From: Blepharisma stoltei
Taxonomy: Eukaryota > Ciliophora > Heterotrichea > Heterotrichida > Blepharismidae
Direction: 5' to 3'
Length of the DNA: 64,000 nucleotides
NCBI GenBank assembly: GCA_914767885.1
Contig: CAJZBQ010000042.1
Location: forward strand, 1 to 64,000
Shown: positions 29,675-40,796 of the stretch, one piece after another
Layout: each line of letters begins with the position of its first letter
Numbering within the stretch: position 1 is the first letter of the stretch
Translations under genes and position numbers: made by a program
Notes under the pieces: model-generated
Told to the model about the DNA's origin: nothing
Database searches by the model: none
What the model saw: only the letters and a program-made list of their open reading frames with translations

Positions 29675-32557
29675 ATGGTTAATAATTCTCAAATGATGGA
29701 TAATCTTTCCCTCAACGAAGCTCAAGTACAAGAGCTCGAAAAAGAACTTGAAGAAAACCCTTTCAATATCCGCGCCCTCAGTGAGCTGGCTCAATATTTT
29801 GCAAGTCAAGGGGACTATGCATCAGCATGCCAGCACTACGAAAAAATTGTCAGGGTAGACGAAGAGAACGGTAAGGCCTGGACCGCCCTCGGCCATTGTT
29901 ACCTTCTCAAAGGTGAGTACCAGAAATGTTTCACTGCCTACCAGAAAGCCTTGTATACTATGGAAGACAACCGCGATCCTCAGTTGTGGTATGGAATTGG
30001 CTTACTTTACAATAAATTCGAAAGTTACGAGTACGCCGAGCCCGCTTACCAAGCAGTTTTAAGGATCGACCCCAACTTTGAGCAAAAGCACGAAGTCCTC
30101 TACAAGTTGGGTCTGATCTATAAGAAGACCAAATCCTTTGATAATGCTATCACATATCTCAGAAATTCCATGGCCTGTGAAAATGTCCCAATTTCACGAA
30201 AAGTTGATGCCTTGTGCCACATAGGGAATTCCTATGAAAAACAGGAGAAAATGGACGAGGCAATCAGCATTTATAGGGAGGCGCTCACTTTGGATGAAAA
30301 TAATTTCAAGACGATGGAGTACTTGGGCTGGGCACTGATGATCCATTCAGACCACGACCAGGCCTTGGAGATTCTGAATCGGGCTCTTGAGTTCGTCAAA
30401 GAAAACTGTGCAGAGGCAGGGGATATCCACTACTTGATTGGGAGGTGCTATTTGGACCTCAAAAACTACCCAGAAGGCCAGTCCGCTTTCCAAAAGGCCA
30501 TTTATAAAAATCCAAACGCCTACATCTACTGGTGCAGCATTGGGATTTTATACGCCTTAGCGACCCAGCCACAAGACGCCTTCGAGTGCTTTGTAAAAGC
30601 ATCAAACATTTCCCCTGAATGCGGAGATGTCTGGTTCAACATGGCAGTCCTCTATGAGCACTGCAAACAAAAGCAAGAGGCAAGCTTGGCCTATCAGCGA
30701 GCTTTTAGTCTAGACAGCACAAATAAAAAAGCTATTGACAGGAAAACCAAGCTCCAAGCTGGTGACGAAACTTCCCCAATCCCCGATTTCATCCACCCCG
30801 CCTTTGAAGTAAGTGACATTCCTTTCTCAATTAAAAAGAACGACAAAGCTTCCAAGCCTATCAAAACGCTCCCAGACATCAAAAATTTCAGAAGGGACGG
30901 AGAAGCTGAAGAAGAGAAATTCCAAGACGCTGAACAAGATGAAGGCAGTCCTACACAAGAAGAAGCAGAAGTCAAAAATGAGAAGCCTGAAGAGGAAGAA
31001 GGAGAAGAAGAAGGAGAGGAAGAAGAAAGTGAAGAAAGTGAAGAAGAGGAAGAAGACGAAGATGAGGACGCATCCATTAAAAGTGATGATAACTCAGAGT
31101 CTGAAGAAGTGCCAGCTGAAAGTCTGAGAAGAACAGAAGGCCCGAGAACGAGAAGAAGGGATGAGATGCAGAATAAGAAACCAACTCCTCAGTCAGCACC
31201 TGTGCAAGCTCCTCAGCCACAAAAGCCAAAACCACCACAGCCTCAACCTCAGCCTTCTCCTCAAGTTTTAGCACCTGTGGCTGCTCCTCAAGCACAACTT
31301 TCTTCTTTAGCCCAGTTCCAACAAATGTCTCAAATGGCTTTCCAGCAGAGACCTCAGCAGAATGTACCCCAGCAAGCTCCAAAAATGGCTTCTCCAATGG
31401 GGAATCTACCTCCTCAGCCAAGCAAAACTCCGCAGATGCCAACACCATCAAAACCTCAAATGAACTCTCCTCCTGGCTTCCCACAAGGAATGAATCCATT
31501 TGGAGGGATGCCAAACTTCCCGATGCCGCCAAACATGCAAGGGATGCCAGGCATGCCTAACACAATGCAAGGTATGCCAAACATGCCTCAGATGCCTAAT
31601 ATGCCAGGAATGCCAGGTATGCCGAATTCAATGCAAAACCTTCAAAATCAGTCTCAGTCCAATCTTTCCTCAGGAGGGATGCCTAATTTCCCACTCCCGC
31701 CCAACATGCAAAATGTCCAGAATATGCCGCCAAATATGCAAAACATGCCAAATATGCCAAGCATGCCTAACATGGGCAACATGCAAAACATGCCCAATAT
31801 GCCTAACATGCAAAACATGCCCAACATGCCAAATATGCCTAACTTATCAAACCAACAGCCTCAAAACGTACAAAATCCTAACATGCACCAATTCCAAGGA
31901 GGAATGCCTAACTTCGGAGTCCCTAATATGCAAAACAACCCCAATCAAGGAAATATGCCAAACTTCCCTGGGCTTCAAGGTATGCTAGGAATGCCTGGAG
32001 GGCCAAACATGATGATGCCTGGAATGATGGGAATGCAAGGACAGCCTGGTATGATGATGCCACAGCAGCCAAACATGATGGCTATGCAAGGGCAGCCTCA
32101 ATCTCAACAAGGTGGCCAGTCTAACCAACAAAAAGGAGCAGTCCCTGGCTTCAACCCTTACCAAATGGCAGCCCTAATGATGAATCCTATGCTGGCAGCT
32201 CAAATGATGTACGGAATGGGCTCAGTCCCAGGGATGAACCCTATGATGCCACCAGGCATGGGAAGTATGCCCCAAATGGGCGGCATGCCTGGAGGATTTC
32301 CAGGAGGCATGCCAGGCGGTATGCCAGGAAATCCACCACAAGGTATGAATATGGCCAACTTAATGAATAGCATGAGAATGCTGGCACAAGCCCGACAACA
32401 AATGAACCCTCAGAATCCACAGAAAAAAGAGCACGACGAGGACATCGCAGAAGCATTGGCAAATTTGAACGAAAAAGACGAAGACGAAGATGGATCAAGG
32501 AAAAGAAAAGGAGACAGTGACAAAGATTCAGCAAAGAAAAAGAGGAAAAGGAAATAA
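29675..32557 (+). CDS. Cyc8/Ssn6-type TPR transcriptional co-repressor
   Basis: The 960-residue product has about ten tetratricopeptide repeats in residues 20-370, including the Cyc8/UTX-type signature GHCYLLKGEYQKCFTAYQKAL and DPQLWYGIGLLYNKF. Cyc8/Ssn6 with Tup1 represses transcription through DNA-binding partners and histone modifiers. After the TPRs come an acidic stretch (about 400-480), a Gln and Pro rich region, a long Met-Pro-Asn-Gln low-complexity region (about 590-860) and a basic terminal nuclear signal (KKKRKRK). Codon choice is notably GC-richer at third positions than neighbours, as in strongly expressed genes. No introns, TGA codons or insertions interrupt it. Confidence 0.88.
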   Translation: MVNNSQMMDNLSLNEAQVQELEKELEENPFNIRALSELAQYFASQGDYASACQHYEKIVRVDEENGKAWTALGHCYLLKGEYQKCFTAYQKALYTMEDNRDPQLWYGIGLLYNKFESYEYAEPAYQAVLRIDPNFEQKHEVLYKLGLIYKKTKSFDNAITYLRNSMACENVPISRKVDALCHIGNSYEKQEKMDEAISIYREALTLDENNFKTMEYLGWALMIHSDHDQALEILNRALEFVKENCAEAGDIHYLIGRCYLDLKNYPEGQSAFQKAIYKNPNAYIYWCSIGILYALATQPQDAFECFVKASNISPECGDVWFNMAVLYEHCKQKQEASLAYQRAFSLDSTNKKAIDRKTKLQAGDETSPIPDFIHPAFEVSDIPFSIKKNDKASKPIKTLPDIKNFRRDGEAEEEKFQDAEQDEGSPTQEEAEVKNEKPEEEEGEEEGEEEESEESEEEEEDEDEDASIKSDDNSESEEVPAESLRRTEGPRTRRRDEMQNKKPTPQSAPVQAPQPQKPKPPQPQPQPSPQVLAPVAAPQAQLSSLAQFQQMSQMAFQQRPQQNVPQQAPKMASPMGNLPPQPSKTPQMPTPSKPQMNSPPGFPQGMNPFGGMPNFPMPPNMQGMPGMPNTMQGMPNMPQMPNMPGMPGMPNSMQNLQNQSQSNLSSGGMPNFPLPPNMQNVQNMPPNMQNMPNMPSMPNMGNMQNMPNMPNMQNMPNMPNMPNLSNQQPQNVQNPNMHQFQGGMPNFGVPNMQNNPNQGNMPNFPGLQGMLGMPGGPNMMMPGMMGMQGQPGMMMPQQPNMMAMQGQPQSQQGGQSNQQKGAVPGFNPYQMAALMMNPMLAAQMMYGMGSVPGMNPMMPPGMGSMPQMGGMPGGFPGGMPGGMPGNPPQGMNMANLMNSMRMLAQARQQMNPQNPQKKEHDEDIAEALANLNEKDEDEDGSRKRKGDSDKDSAKKKRKRK
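31440..32400 (+). repeat. Met-Pro-Asn low-complexity coding repeat
   Basis: Within the Cyc8-like gene, short units coding MPNM, MPNMQN and MPGMP recur, with synonymous variation between units (CCA, CCT, CCG, CCC), so the repetition is kept at protein level and not only by recent DNA slippage. Confidence 0.7.
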
Positions 32558-32718
32558 ATTTATGTAATTAGTGTCACTCGTTATTTTATAATAGGTTTCA
32601 TTAAAGTGTCTTTTGTTGGCTTCAAAAAGGCATTTTCGGATAACTTTATATAGCCTTATATTGATTTTATATGGAAGATGTAACTTTCATATTGCAATAA
32701 ATTATATTTAATTCAAAA

Positions 32719-33753
32719 ATGATGGAAAGGTCAGGACAAAGATTTGGTTCCAGCAAGCCTGTATCCGAACAAGAGCTCATGCAAGCAAGACACTGTTTAA
32801 GACTCCTCAAAGACAAAATAGCTCGAAATCCTCCTGCATATTTCCGTGAGAATGGAGAAGAGCCTGAACAAGTCCAGCCAGCTGCTTCCAACTATCGCAA
32901 AGCTTTTAAACCAGTCACAAACAACCAAGAAGCGCCTATATCTCGCCCTCCGATTTATCAAGAAACCCCACCGCCTCGAGCACCTATGAAAAAGCCTCAA
33001 AACGTCGCTAAAGAAAGCTCAAAAGGGTTCGCTCAGTATGATTTCGAATCAGTCGAAGGCGCTGAGCAGCCAGGACAGGAAGACAGGGTTTCTTGCCCTG
33101 ATTGCGGGAGAAAGTTCGCCCCAGAGTCCTTTGAAAAGCACTCAAGAATTTGTAAAAAAGTATTTATGAGCAAGAGAAAAGAATTTAATTCGTCTGAGCA
33201 AAGAGCGGCAGATGAAGCTGCCGAAGTTCCTAAAAAGTCAGCCCCGCCACCTAGAAAGCCAGCAGCGAGTGGGAAAAATAATAAATGGAAAATGCAGAGT
33301 GAGCAGCTAAGGGCGAATATGAAAGCTGCTAGGCTTGCAGGGTCTGGAAATGATAGTGCAGCATATGAAGAAGCGGCAAGAGCTGCTGCGGAGTTAAATC
33401 AGGATCAATATACTAATTCCCCCTTGATTAAAGAGAGAAAATATAGGTAAATCCCCAGAAAATTTTTTCTTTTAAATTATTTGATATATAATTAATTATT
33501 ATAATAATGAATTCCTCAATGATTATATTAAAATTTAGAGACAGCTTTCTCCCAAAAATCATTATAAATTTGAATAAATTAGCCATTCATAAGTAGCACA
33601 AAATCTTTTCAGAGGAATAAGTGTCCACATTGTGGAAGATCGTTTAACGAAGATGCTGCGAATAGGCATATTCCGATTTGCGCGAAAAAAGCTATGACTG
33701 AACAGTTTAAAAAAGGAGGAAAACAGCCACCTCCAAGAGCTGGCAAAAGATAA
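32719..33753 (+). CDS. ZC2HC1-type zinc finger protein
   Basis: With a 168-bp insertion removed the product is about 288 residues. The first C2HC finger (about 125-150) reads CPDCGRKFAPESFEKHSRIC. Between them is the family linker KWKMQSEQLRANMKAAR. The second finger reads CPHCGRSFNEDAANRHIPIC, followed by a short basic Pro-rich tail. The two fingers with this linker define ZC2HC1A/B proteins, frequent in ciliated organisms, function poorly known. Without joining, the gene would end after the linker and lose its second finger, so the downstream exon belongs to it. The N-terminal 110 residues are Pro-rich. Confidence 0.85.
33448..33615. mobile_element. 168-bp IES-like insertion in the zinc finger gene
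   Basis: AGG at 33445-33447 and 33613-33615 flank AT-rich DNA; deleting 168 bp joins KERKYR to NKCPHCGRSF in frame. The interior begins GTAAAT and ends TTTTCAG, so it superficially looks like a conventional intron, but splicing there would shift frame, and other introns here are 15 nt. No TA sits at the join. Confidence 0.55.
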
Positions 33754-33809
33754 GATAATTTTAGAAAAAATTGATATATGAATAATTAAGGTTTTTCAGA
33801 GTTCATATT

Positions 33810-35056
33810 ATGAATTCGCATTTAAATGGAATTGTTTTAAGTGACCCACAAATTGATAGAGAAAAGTTTTTACAAGGAATTTCTGCAAGAAAAATTCATC
33901 ACTTGACCTATGCTTAATAAATATAATTAATCCCTATCATAAAGCCTATTTAATTAATAATTGATTTTATTGAAAATTAGTATACGAAATAAATACAAAA
34001 GACCCTATAACAAATTCACACATAATTTTCCACCTAGAAGAATCTGATGTAATTCCTGACTCGATATCTCAATATCAATGCATTTTACTTCTATATTCTT
34101 TGAATGAGGAATCGACATTTTCAAACATTAAAGAAGTCTGACTGCCAGAAGTGCAAGCCTCAATACAAAACGAAAATTCCTTCATTATTCTTGTTGGGCT
34201 TGAGTATGGACCTCATCGTCAAATTGATTCAGATGAGGCAGAAAATTTAGCGACAGAGGCTGGAGCAATCCATGTAGAGATTTCTCTTTCAGCCAAGAAA
34301 AACATCACGCTTCTCCTCAGATTAATGAGAGTAAGAGCTACTTTACTATTAAAAAAACAGCCCATTAAATGTGAATCTTCCCAAAAACCAAAAACTCCTC
34401 AAAAAAGAAACCTCGATCTAAATTCAATACAAAAAATAACCCTAGAAGATTGCATAACCCCACAATTCAGCTCAAGAACTTCCAAGCAAGAAGAAGCTCA
34501 TAACTATTCCCTTATAGAAAATCAGAACCATTTGCATAGAAAATATCGCTATGAAGACGAACAAATTTTTCAGACTGAGCCTTCCCAAGAATCAGATTCA
34601 GATAGTTTTACCAGAAATGAAAAAATCAATAAATCAATAGAAAAAGAAATTACTTTGGGCGAGGACTTTGAGAGTGAAAACTGTTGGGCTATGAATGGAA
34701 CCTTAGGAAGCCCATCTTATCAGCAGCAATATAAAGTGCCACCGTTATCATTAAATCCAGTTATGCCGCCTATTAAGCAAGCTCAAACAACAGAAAGAGC
34801 GTCAACTCCAAAAAAAATTTTAAAAAATGGGCCTGAGACAGAAAGGCCTTATAAATGCCCATTATTGATATTAGAGATTAAAATGAGAAATTCTGTAAAA
34901 TCAATCGAGGTTTACCAAGGAGATACCTCATATGATTTAGCCAAAAAAGTATGCGGGAATGAAGAGGAGGCTGAAGAGCTGAGCTATTGCATAGAGCAGG
35001 AGATCAATAGCTATTGTGAAGAAATAAAGAAAATACAAAGAATGGGAAAATTCTAA
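33810..35056 (+). CDS. Ras/Rab-like GTPase-fold protein, probably degenerate
   Basis: With a 74-bp TA-flanked insertion removed and one TGA as Trp (IKEVWLPEV) the product is about 390 residues. Residues about 30-165 resemble the second half of a Ras-superfamily fold: a hydrophobic strand CILLLYSLNEESTFSNIKEVW, a strand FIILVGLEYG where NKxD would follow, and ISLSAKKN at the G5 position. No P-loop or NKxD motif is present, so nucleotide binding is doubtful. About 170-310 is low complexity and polar; the last 65 residues (CPLLILEIKMRNSVKSIEVY...) look folded. The family call is tentative. Confidence 0.5.
33911..33984. mobile_element. 74-bp TA-flanked IES-like insertion
   Basis: TA at 33909-33910 and 33983-33984; removing 74 bp joins HHLT to YEINTKD in frame. 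The interior is nearly all A and T with in-frame stops. Confidence 0.6.
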
Positions 35057-35127
35057 TTTTCCCACACAAAAATCGCTATTTATATTATATTTCTTATAAA
35101 ATTTGAATTCTTAAAATAATTAAAATA

Positions 35128-37590
35128 TTAGCTTTTAGCCCCAACAGCCCCAGACCTCATAATTGTTTTATAAAACTCCACCAAAGACTGTTCTTCCTCA
35201 TTTTTATGCTGTTTGGCAATCATACTTTGGTTTTTAATTGTATTTGTTGCCTGCTCATAAGCTTCATCCAAGCATTGGTTCAACCAAATTCCGTCGTCTT
35301 GAGTAGGCCTTATCCCTAAGGTTTCAAGTTCATTTTTAATGTCTAAGAAAAGTTCTCCTTTCCTAAAATCAGGATACATGCGGATTACTTCAAGTTTTTG
35401 CTTTTCTTTTGGCAATAAATCAACGCTGTTTACATCAGCTAAAGATAGGCAGCAAAAAATACTAGCCCTTAGGTCGCGTTTTCTTGCAAACTCAAGCTGT
35501 TTTTTCCTGAGAATTGAGACTTCACTTTGCTGGTCTGCAGCTTCTAAGGTCTCTTTGAGGGTTTCAAAGCCTTTGGTATTATTTGATTGTGAATAAGCTA
35601 GTGGCCTCCTTGGGTCTTTTAAAACACCGTCTACATCATAGGCAACGCCAAGTCTTTTTTCTTCCTCTTCGTATATTCTTATTAATAACTGCGACGCGTT
35701 TGCCATGTTCTTTTTGGAGTTTCAGCTTGAAAATGCAGCTTTGGCACGTGAAATTTTCAATAAATGGCATAGGCAGCTGATTGCGATTCTTCTGTGGACT
35801 TCTAAGCATTCATCTAAATAATCAAGCAAAGCAGTAATTCCTTCTATATCAATAAAATGAAGAGTCGATCTTTTATTTTGCAAAATCGCATGCCACAAGC
35901 AATCCAAAACTGCCAATAAAAATTGGTCAGGCTCCCCAGTCACTATTGGTGGCATCGGCTTTATGTTTGCCTTAATCAGCTCAATCCAGCCTTTTCTTCT
36001 GATTTCTTTTTGGTTTTCTCTGCAGTTTTTGCAGGCATTTGATATGATTGACAAGGCAAGTTCTCTTGCAAAAAGCGGGTAATCAGCTTCACTCTGCACA
36101 ATGTCTAGCAAAGTATCAAAAAGTCCTTCTTCTGCCAGCTCTGTCTTGAATTCTTGAAATTGTGAGGCCACTTCCAGCGCTTTTAACGTGGCGAGCTTTC
36201 TTTCATTATCACTATAAGACGACAGAAAATGGACCAGACAGTAATTTCCATTTTGCTGCTGGAAATGTTCAGGGAAAATAGGCAAAATATGGAAAATTGT
36301 GTTTAGTGCATGCATTTGGATTTCTTTAAGCTGGGGCTGCTGCCATCGAGAAATGGCTTGGTTTTTTTGGCTTGGGTCTAAATAAAGTAGCAGGGCTGGC
36401 AAAAAGTCACTGTTGACGACTACTTCAATTGCCGCATCAAGCTTGGAAGAGATTATTCTTGACGTGCAGGTCCATAGCAGCTTTTTCAGCTCTAAATCTT
36501 CTGGCTCAACCCCCCACATTGCTTTATTCGCAGAAATCGTACTTGTGGTCCCTGCGACTGCTAGATTTAGCTCATCATATGAACTGAATTTAATTAATTC
36601 TTCCAAAAAACATTCAGGGGACTCTTCTCTGCTTAAAAAGAAAGCATGGGTTTCTGGACATGCCACAACAGCAGAAATTAAAATCATAAGCTCGTTTCTC
36701 AGTTTTCTATCAGTCAGCTTGTAGCCTTCCTTTATAACTCTTTGTAAGCACCATCTGAGTGAAATGATAAGTTCTTCTCTTGCAAGTGTTTCTATGCATT
36801 CGTCGCCTGATTGTTCAAGGATATTCCAAATACACTCAATACATAAATTTACCAATGGGTCTCTAAAATTTGGATGGTTACATATCACAACTACAAGGTC
36901 TTTTAAAACCCCAAGCTCTCCAATTTTACTTGCTAATGGGGCATACATAGAAAGTGCGAGCATTGCGCTCACTGTTTGTGCTGCAATTTCGTTTTCTGTA
37001 ACATTGTCTGCTAAAATATGGACAAGGCCTTCTGGAAGCTCTGTAGCTGCAATTGCTTTAAGGTATTTTGTCCCATTCGTTTTTATCACTGCTAGCACGT
37101 TGGTTTCCCAGTTGTCTAAAGACTTTGACCTTTTGGATTTCGACAAAGAGCTCTCAGCTGCATTTTTTTCTGCAGTTGTTGCTATATCTTTTTTGGCGAA
37201 ATCAGTGATAAAGCTGCAGACGCACAGTAAAAGCTCTTTTATTGGCTCTCTTTCTGGCTTTAGTATTGGGTAAAGAACATTTAAAAATTCTGGGAGTTTT
37301 GGGACATAAAGAGTTTCATCACTCATTTGCTCTTTTCGGAATTGGATTTTGCAGTGGTTGATAAGTCTGCATAGAGGCTCCACTAATTCTTTGCTGCCTT
37401 CTTCTATACCTTTATTCAAGAGTTTGATAATCTCTATGACTTTGTCGAGGTCTTTATAATAAAACCCTTCAGCATACTGAGATTTTGTTGAGCATATTCT
37501 TCGGACCATGGCTGCATGTCTGTCTTTTAGCTGAGAGGTGTGGCGTGAAGTCATAAGCTCGATAGCTTTTTCAAGGGAAACGTTACTCAT
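35128..37590 (-). CDS. CFAP69-like armadillo-repeat ciliary protein
   Basis: The 820-residue product is one frame when the TGA in AAFSSWNSKK is read as Trp; with the standard code it splits into two. It is built of helical armadillo/HEAT repeats from about residue 40 to 640. The N-terminal pattern (RHAAMVRRICSTKSQYAEGFYYKDLDKVIEIIKLL...) and a central DRKLRNELMILISAVVACPE resemble animal CFAP69, needed for the axonemal central apparatus and sperm or cilium motility. The C-terminal 200 residues are helical and charged. Human CFAP69 is about 120 residues longer. No insertion interrupts it. The call rests on remembered family features, so an alternative armadillo protein is possible. Confidence 0.65.
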
Positions 37591-37699
37591 TTTAATTATT
37601 ATATGAAATTTTGCATTTTTATTATGTTGAAATTAACTAAATGCTATTTTTAAACATTATTTTTAAATAGTGCATTAACGACTCTTAAATAATCTTAAA

Positions 37700-39044
37700 A
37701 TGGACCCTGTAAGAGACCCATATCTTGACAATATGATTGAGCTCATCAACAAAAGCAGCAAAACGTCTGAAGAAATCGACAAAATTGACGGATTCTTATA
37801 CAACCTTAAGCCATTCCAAAGGCTTATTGAGCACCTTGCAATCAATATCAGACAGCAAGTAATTGGCTGTTTGCAAGTAAAAGAATGCAAAGAAGGCGAA
37901 AGACTGTTCACCAAAGGCGACCCCAGTGACTGCCTATATATTGTCATGCGTGGCTCTTTACAAATGTACAATCACTCCTCAAAAGAAAAAAATGACATGA
38001 TACCTGAAAATGTTCTTGGAAAAGGAAAAATTCTGGGTGAAAGAGGAATCCTAAGAAATGGGCCCAGAAGCTTGACAGCCGTAGCAAAGGAGCATTCTTA
38101 TGTCCTCACCCTTGATGAAAAATATTTTAAACTTTATTTGAGCAATGAAATGTATAATACTCTTGAAACGAAGAAAAAAATAATTGACAAATTTATCCCT
38201 GGACTATCAAAATACCCAGGCACACAAAAAGAAAGGCTTGCTTATACATTGGAAATCGAGGATTATGATAGAGGAACTATATTAGCCAAACAAGGAGCAT
38301 TAACTGAAAAAATGCTAGTTATATTAGAAGGGGAGTGTGTTATGACGTTTAAAGAAGGAAATATTAAGAGAATGGTAGCGAGACTAGAAAAAGGGTCAAT
38401 ATAGCCCAGGAGCGATTTTTGATCGCCCTGGGCTATGATAAAGCTCAGAAACTCCCCGAGTTGGTTTTTCAACTCAAGTTGACAAACCAGCTCGGGGTCT
38501 TGACAAACGCCTCTCATAAAAGGTATTTGCCAAATCCCCGAGTTGGTTTGTCAACTTGAGTTGAAAAACCAACTCGGGGAGTTTCTGAGCCTTATCATAG
38601 CCCAGGGCGATCAAAAATCGCTCCTGGGCTATAGTAGGTGAGGAAACTGCGCTATTTGATAGACCTTCTAGCTTTACAGTAACTGTCACTTCAAACACAT
38701 TAATGGCAGGAAAAATAAAAAACACAGATTTGCAGACAATTTATCCTAATAAAGTTGTACAAATGATGAGAAATTATTACTCAGAGAGAAACCTAACAAG
38801 GAAAAAATTAGCAGATTTTACCCATCCTTGCCTTGGGACAACTGATTTAATTTTAAGCCCAAAAAATTTTCCACTGGCAAGCCCAAAGGCGAAAGAACAT
38901 ATGACTATGATAATGAAAAGAGTCCCAAGTTTTGCCAAAGAAAATTTGAGTGAAAAACTCATGAATTTTTCTTATAAAGGAAAGCTGGAAAAGCTGAGGG
39001 ATACGGCAAATAAAAGAATAAGCAGGTTCTTGGCAAAAGAATAA
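37700..39044 (+). CDS. Protein with two cyclic-nucleotide-binding domains
   Basis: After removal of a 232-bp MITE-like insertion the product is about 370 residues. Domain A (about 45-160) has FTKGDPSDCLYIVMRGSLQ and GKILGERGILRNGPRSLTAVA, the phosphate-binding cassette. Domain B (about 165-275) has LAKQGALTEKMLVILEGE and GSIVGEETALFDRPSSFTV, split by the insertion. Domains bind cAMP or cGMP. The Gly-Glu pair of each cassette is kept, and domain A has Arg in the cassette. There is no kinase-inhibitor segment or channel part, so it is neither a typical PKA regulatory subunit nor a channel. It diverges from CFAP69 across 109 bp. Confidence 0.8.
38402..38631. mobile_element. Palindromic MITE-like IES, 230 bp, TA target
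   Basis: TA at 38400-38401 and 38632-38633 flank TAGCCCAGGAGCG...CGCTCCTGGGCTA. The two arms, about 105 bp each, are almost perfect inverted repeats around a short spacer near 38508-38520, so one strand could fold into a long hairpin. Removing the element and one TA joins GSI to VGEETALF in frame, restoring the second nucleotide-binding cassette. Confidence 0.88.
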
Positions 39045-39115
39045 ATTTTTGAAATAAAAGAAATCTTGTGTTTTAATCTGATTTTATAAATAAAAGCTTT
39101 ATAGGTTTTCAAGCT

Positions 39116-39155
39116 GACTGTTTGGCCGAGTGGTCTAAGGCGCCAGCTTCAGGCG

Positions 39156-39190
<35 letters not shown>

Positions 39191-39194
39191 AGTC
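39116..39194 (+). tRNA. tRNA-Leu(CAG)
   Basis: Acceptor GACTGTT pairs with AGCAGTC; D arm GGCCGAGTGGTCTAAGGC is the Leu type; anticodon stem CCAGC/GCTGG with loop TTCAGGC gives anticodon CAG; a long variable arm (TCCGAAAGGGC) is present as in type II tRNAs; T arm GTGGG-TTCAAAT-CCCAC. A T run follows (ATTTTTTATTTTTT), a Pol III terminator. Confidence 0.95.
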
Positions 39195-39208
39195 ATTTTT
39201 TATTTTTT
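39195..39208 (+). terminator. Pol III T-run terminator of tRNA-Leu
   Basis: Runs of five and six T directly after the tRNA 3' end. Confidence 0.7.
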
Positions 39209-39349
39209 AAGAATTTCGAAGTTAAAGTGAAAAATATGTAGAAGATTAACGGTTTGGGAGATAGCGTATTACTACTTCAACTAGCTTCATGTTTTGATTG
39301 TGATTAAAGATTGTCATTTTTAAAATTATATTTTTATATAAGTTGTGAG

Positions 39350-39754
39350 TAATAATAAGATGGCGACGTATGTGAAATTTCCTTTTATGTTGCTTATTTT
39401 ATTATTATGAGGTGTGTTTTTCTAAAGAATCCTTACCCAAGTGTATCAGTAAGCAACGGGAGAGGCAACAGTCTCCTGACATGATTGAAGGGGTACATGC
39501 AGACTTAGGGTTCACATAACTTGCACACATAAGGAGGGTAACCTTTAGGCGTAACACACTTAGGAGCCAATTGCATGCGATAACAGCACGCCAAGTAAGA
39601 AGTGCAGCTGGCTGTGGGTCATTGTTTAGGAAGGTCTCCCAAAGTGGCTCAGTATTTTTAGTGGAAGGGCTGTAGAGTTCACTAGTTTCAAGTCTAGTCC
39701 CTTTTAAATAGGTAGTGGTACTGGACACCATAAACAGCTAATTAATCTTAATTG
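39350..39754 (-). mobile_element. Intergenic retroposon-like element, about 405 bp
   Basis: Read on the minus strand it ends with GTCGCCATCTTATTATTAC, the 3' end shared with other insertions. TATATAAG occurs at both sides (39335-39342 and 39755-39762), extended by a few matching bases, so the target duplication is imperfect. An open frame on the minus strand at 39405-39731 gives no recognisable protein. Confidence 0.55.
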
Positions 39755-39894
39755 TATATAAGCTATGAAAATTATAATTGATCTTATATGTATTTGATTT
39801 GGCAATACTTTTTATAAAAATGTGTATATGCTTTTATTAATTAATGTCCATGTGCATTTATAAATAATAAAGTTGCGAGAGTAAAATAGCTCTA

Positions 39895-40676
39895 ATTCCT
39901 CCATCTATCCGTGAACGAGAAAAAAATCCCTGTTTTTTGACTTATGAAAAATATTTTTAAACATAAGTGATGAATTCTCTAACTTTTTCTGTTGAATTTT
40001 AAATAGATTGCATTCTATAGCCCGTTCTCGGCAAAGATCGGGCATAGCCCGGTCTATAGCCGGAAACGGCTATAAAGCATAAACTTTACAAATTAAATTA
40101 ATTTTTGCTTTTCAATCTTTGTTTTGGGGTTTTTTAATTTCGAAAATAAAATTTGTCATAAAAAAAAATCAGCCGAATAAAATTTTAATTGCTCACGAAG
40201 AGGTGTAAAAAATCTATATTTACAGAAATGATTTTAGAAGTTAAAAGCGAGTATTTTCTAGCATTAATGCCAATGATGAGGTATAAAACTGCCAATTAAG
40301 TGAAGCAAGAAAATAATTAAATGCTGAACTCCCTATAAGAGTATGCTATTCCGAAGAATTTAGAAATTTCATTTACCTCACTCCGTAACCCAATAAAACT
40401 ATTAGAAAAATCCCTATTTTTGCGTAAAAAGCAACCCTCCGTAGGGTAGGGGAGCAAAAAATATTTTAATATCAAAATTTACTAACATTATTTTAGTTAA
40501 ATAATTGATAATTATTATAATGAAATCTCGAGCTAATTTTGTTAATTTTTAAAATGTATTCTAAAAAATTAATTTTACAATTAATTAAATTTTTTTTATT
40601 TCCAATTTTTGCAAATTAAATTTATTTAAAAAACAATTTCGAAAAATATTGTTTTGATCGCTCACGAAAGGGAAGT
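39895..40676. mobile_element. Compound copy of the ACTCCC dispersed repeat family
   Basis: TA at 39893-39894 and 40677-40678 bound a block starting ATTCCTCCATCTATCCGTGAACGAG and ending GATCGCTCACGAAAGGGAAGT. Internal ends near 40400-40450 (CTCACGAAGAG and CCTCCGTAGGGTAGGGG) suggest two copies, one inside the other. The right part carries the family interior (AATTGATAATTATTATAATGAAATCTCGAGC) in reverse. Confidence 0.6.
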
Positions 40677-40796
40677 TAGCAACAAAAGATTAACTCAAGA
40701 AGTAAAGCTTGAAATAATCGAATTGCAAGAAGTCTATTTATTCAGGTTTTGATAATGAAAAGAATAGCATTAGTCACATAGATATAAGTCTTGAAC

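Noticed and set aside
30694-32534. Several frames inside the Cyc8-like gene
   Set aside because: Low-complexity Ser or Cys rich shadows of the acidic and Met-Pro-Asn regions.
33448-33612. Conventional 165-nt GT...TTTCAG intron
   Set aside because: Splicing there shifts the frame of the second zinc finger; removal between AGG repeats does not.
35128-37590. Two separate genes (622 and 192 residues)
   Set aside because: They are one frame joined by a TGA read as Trp.
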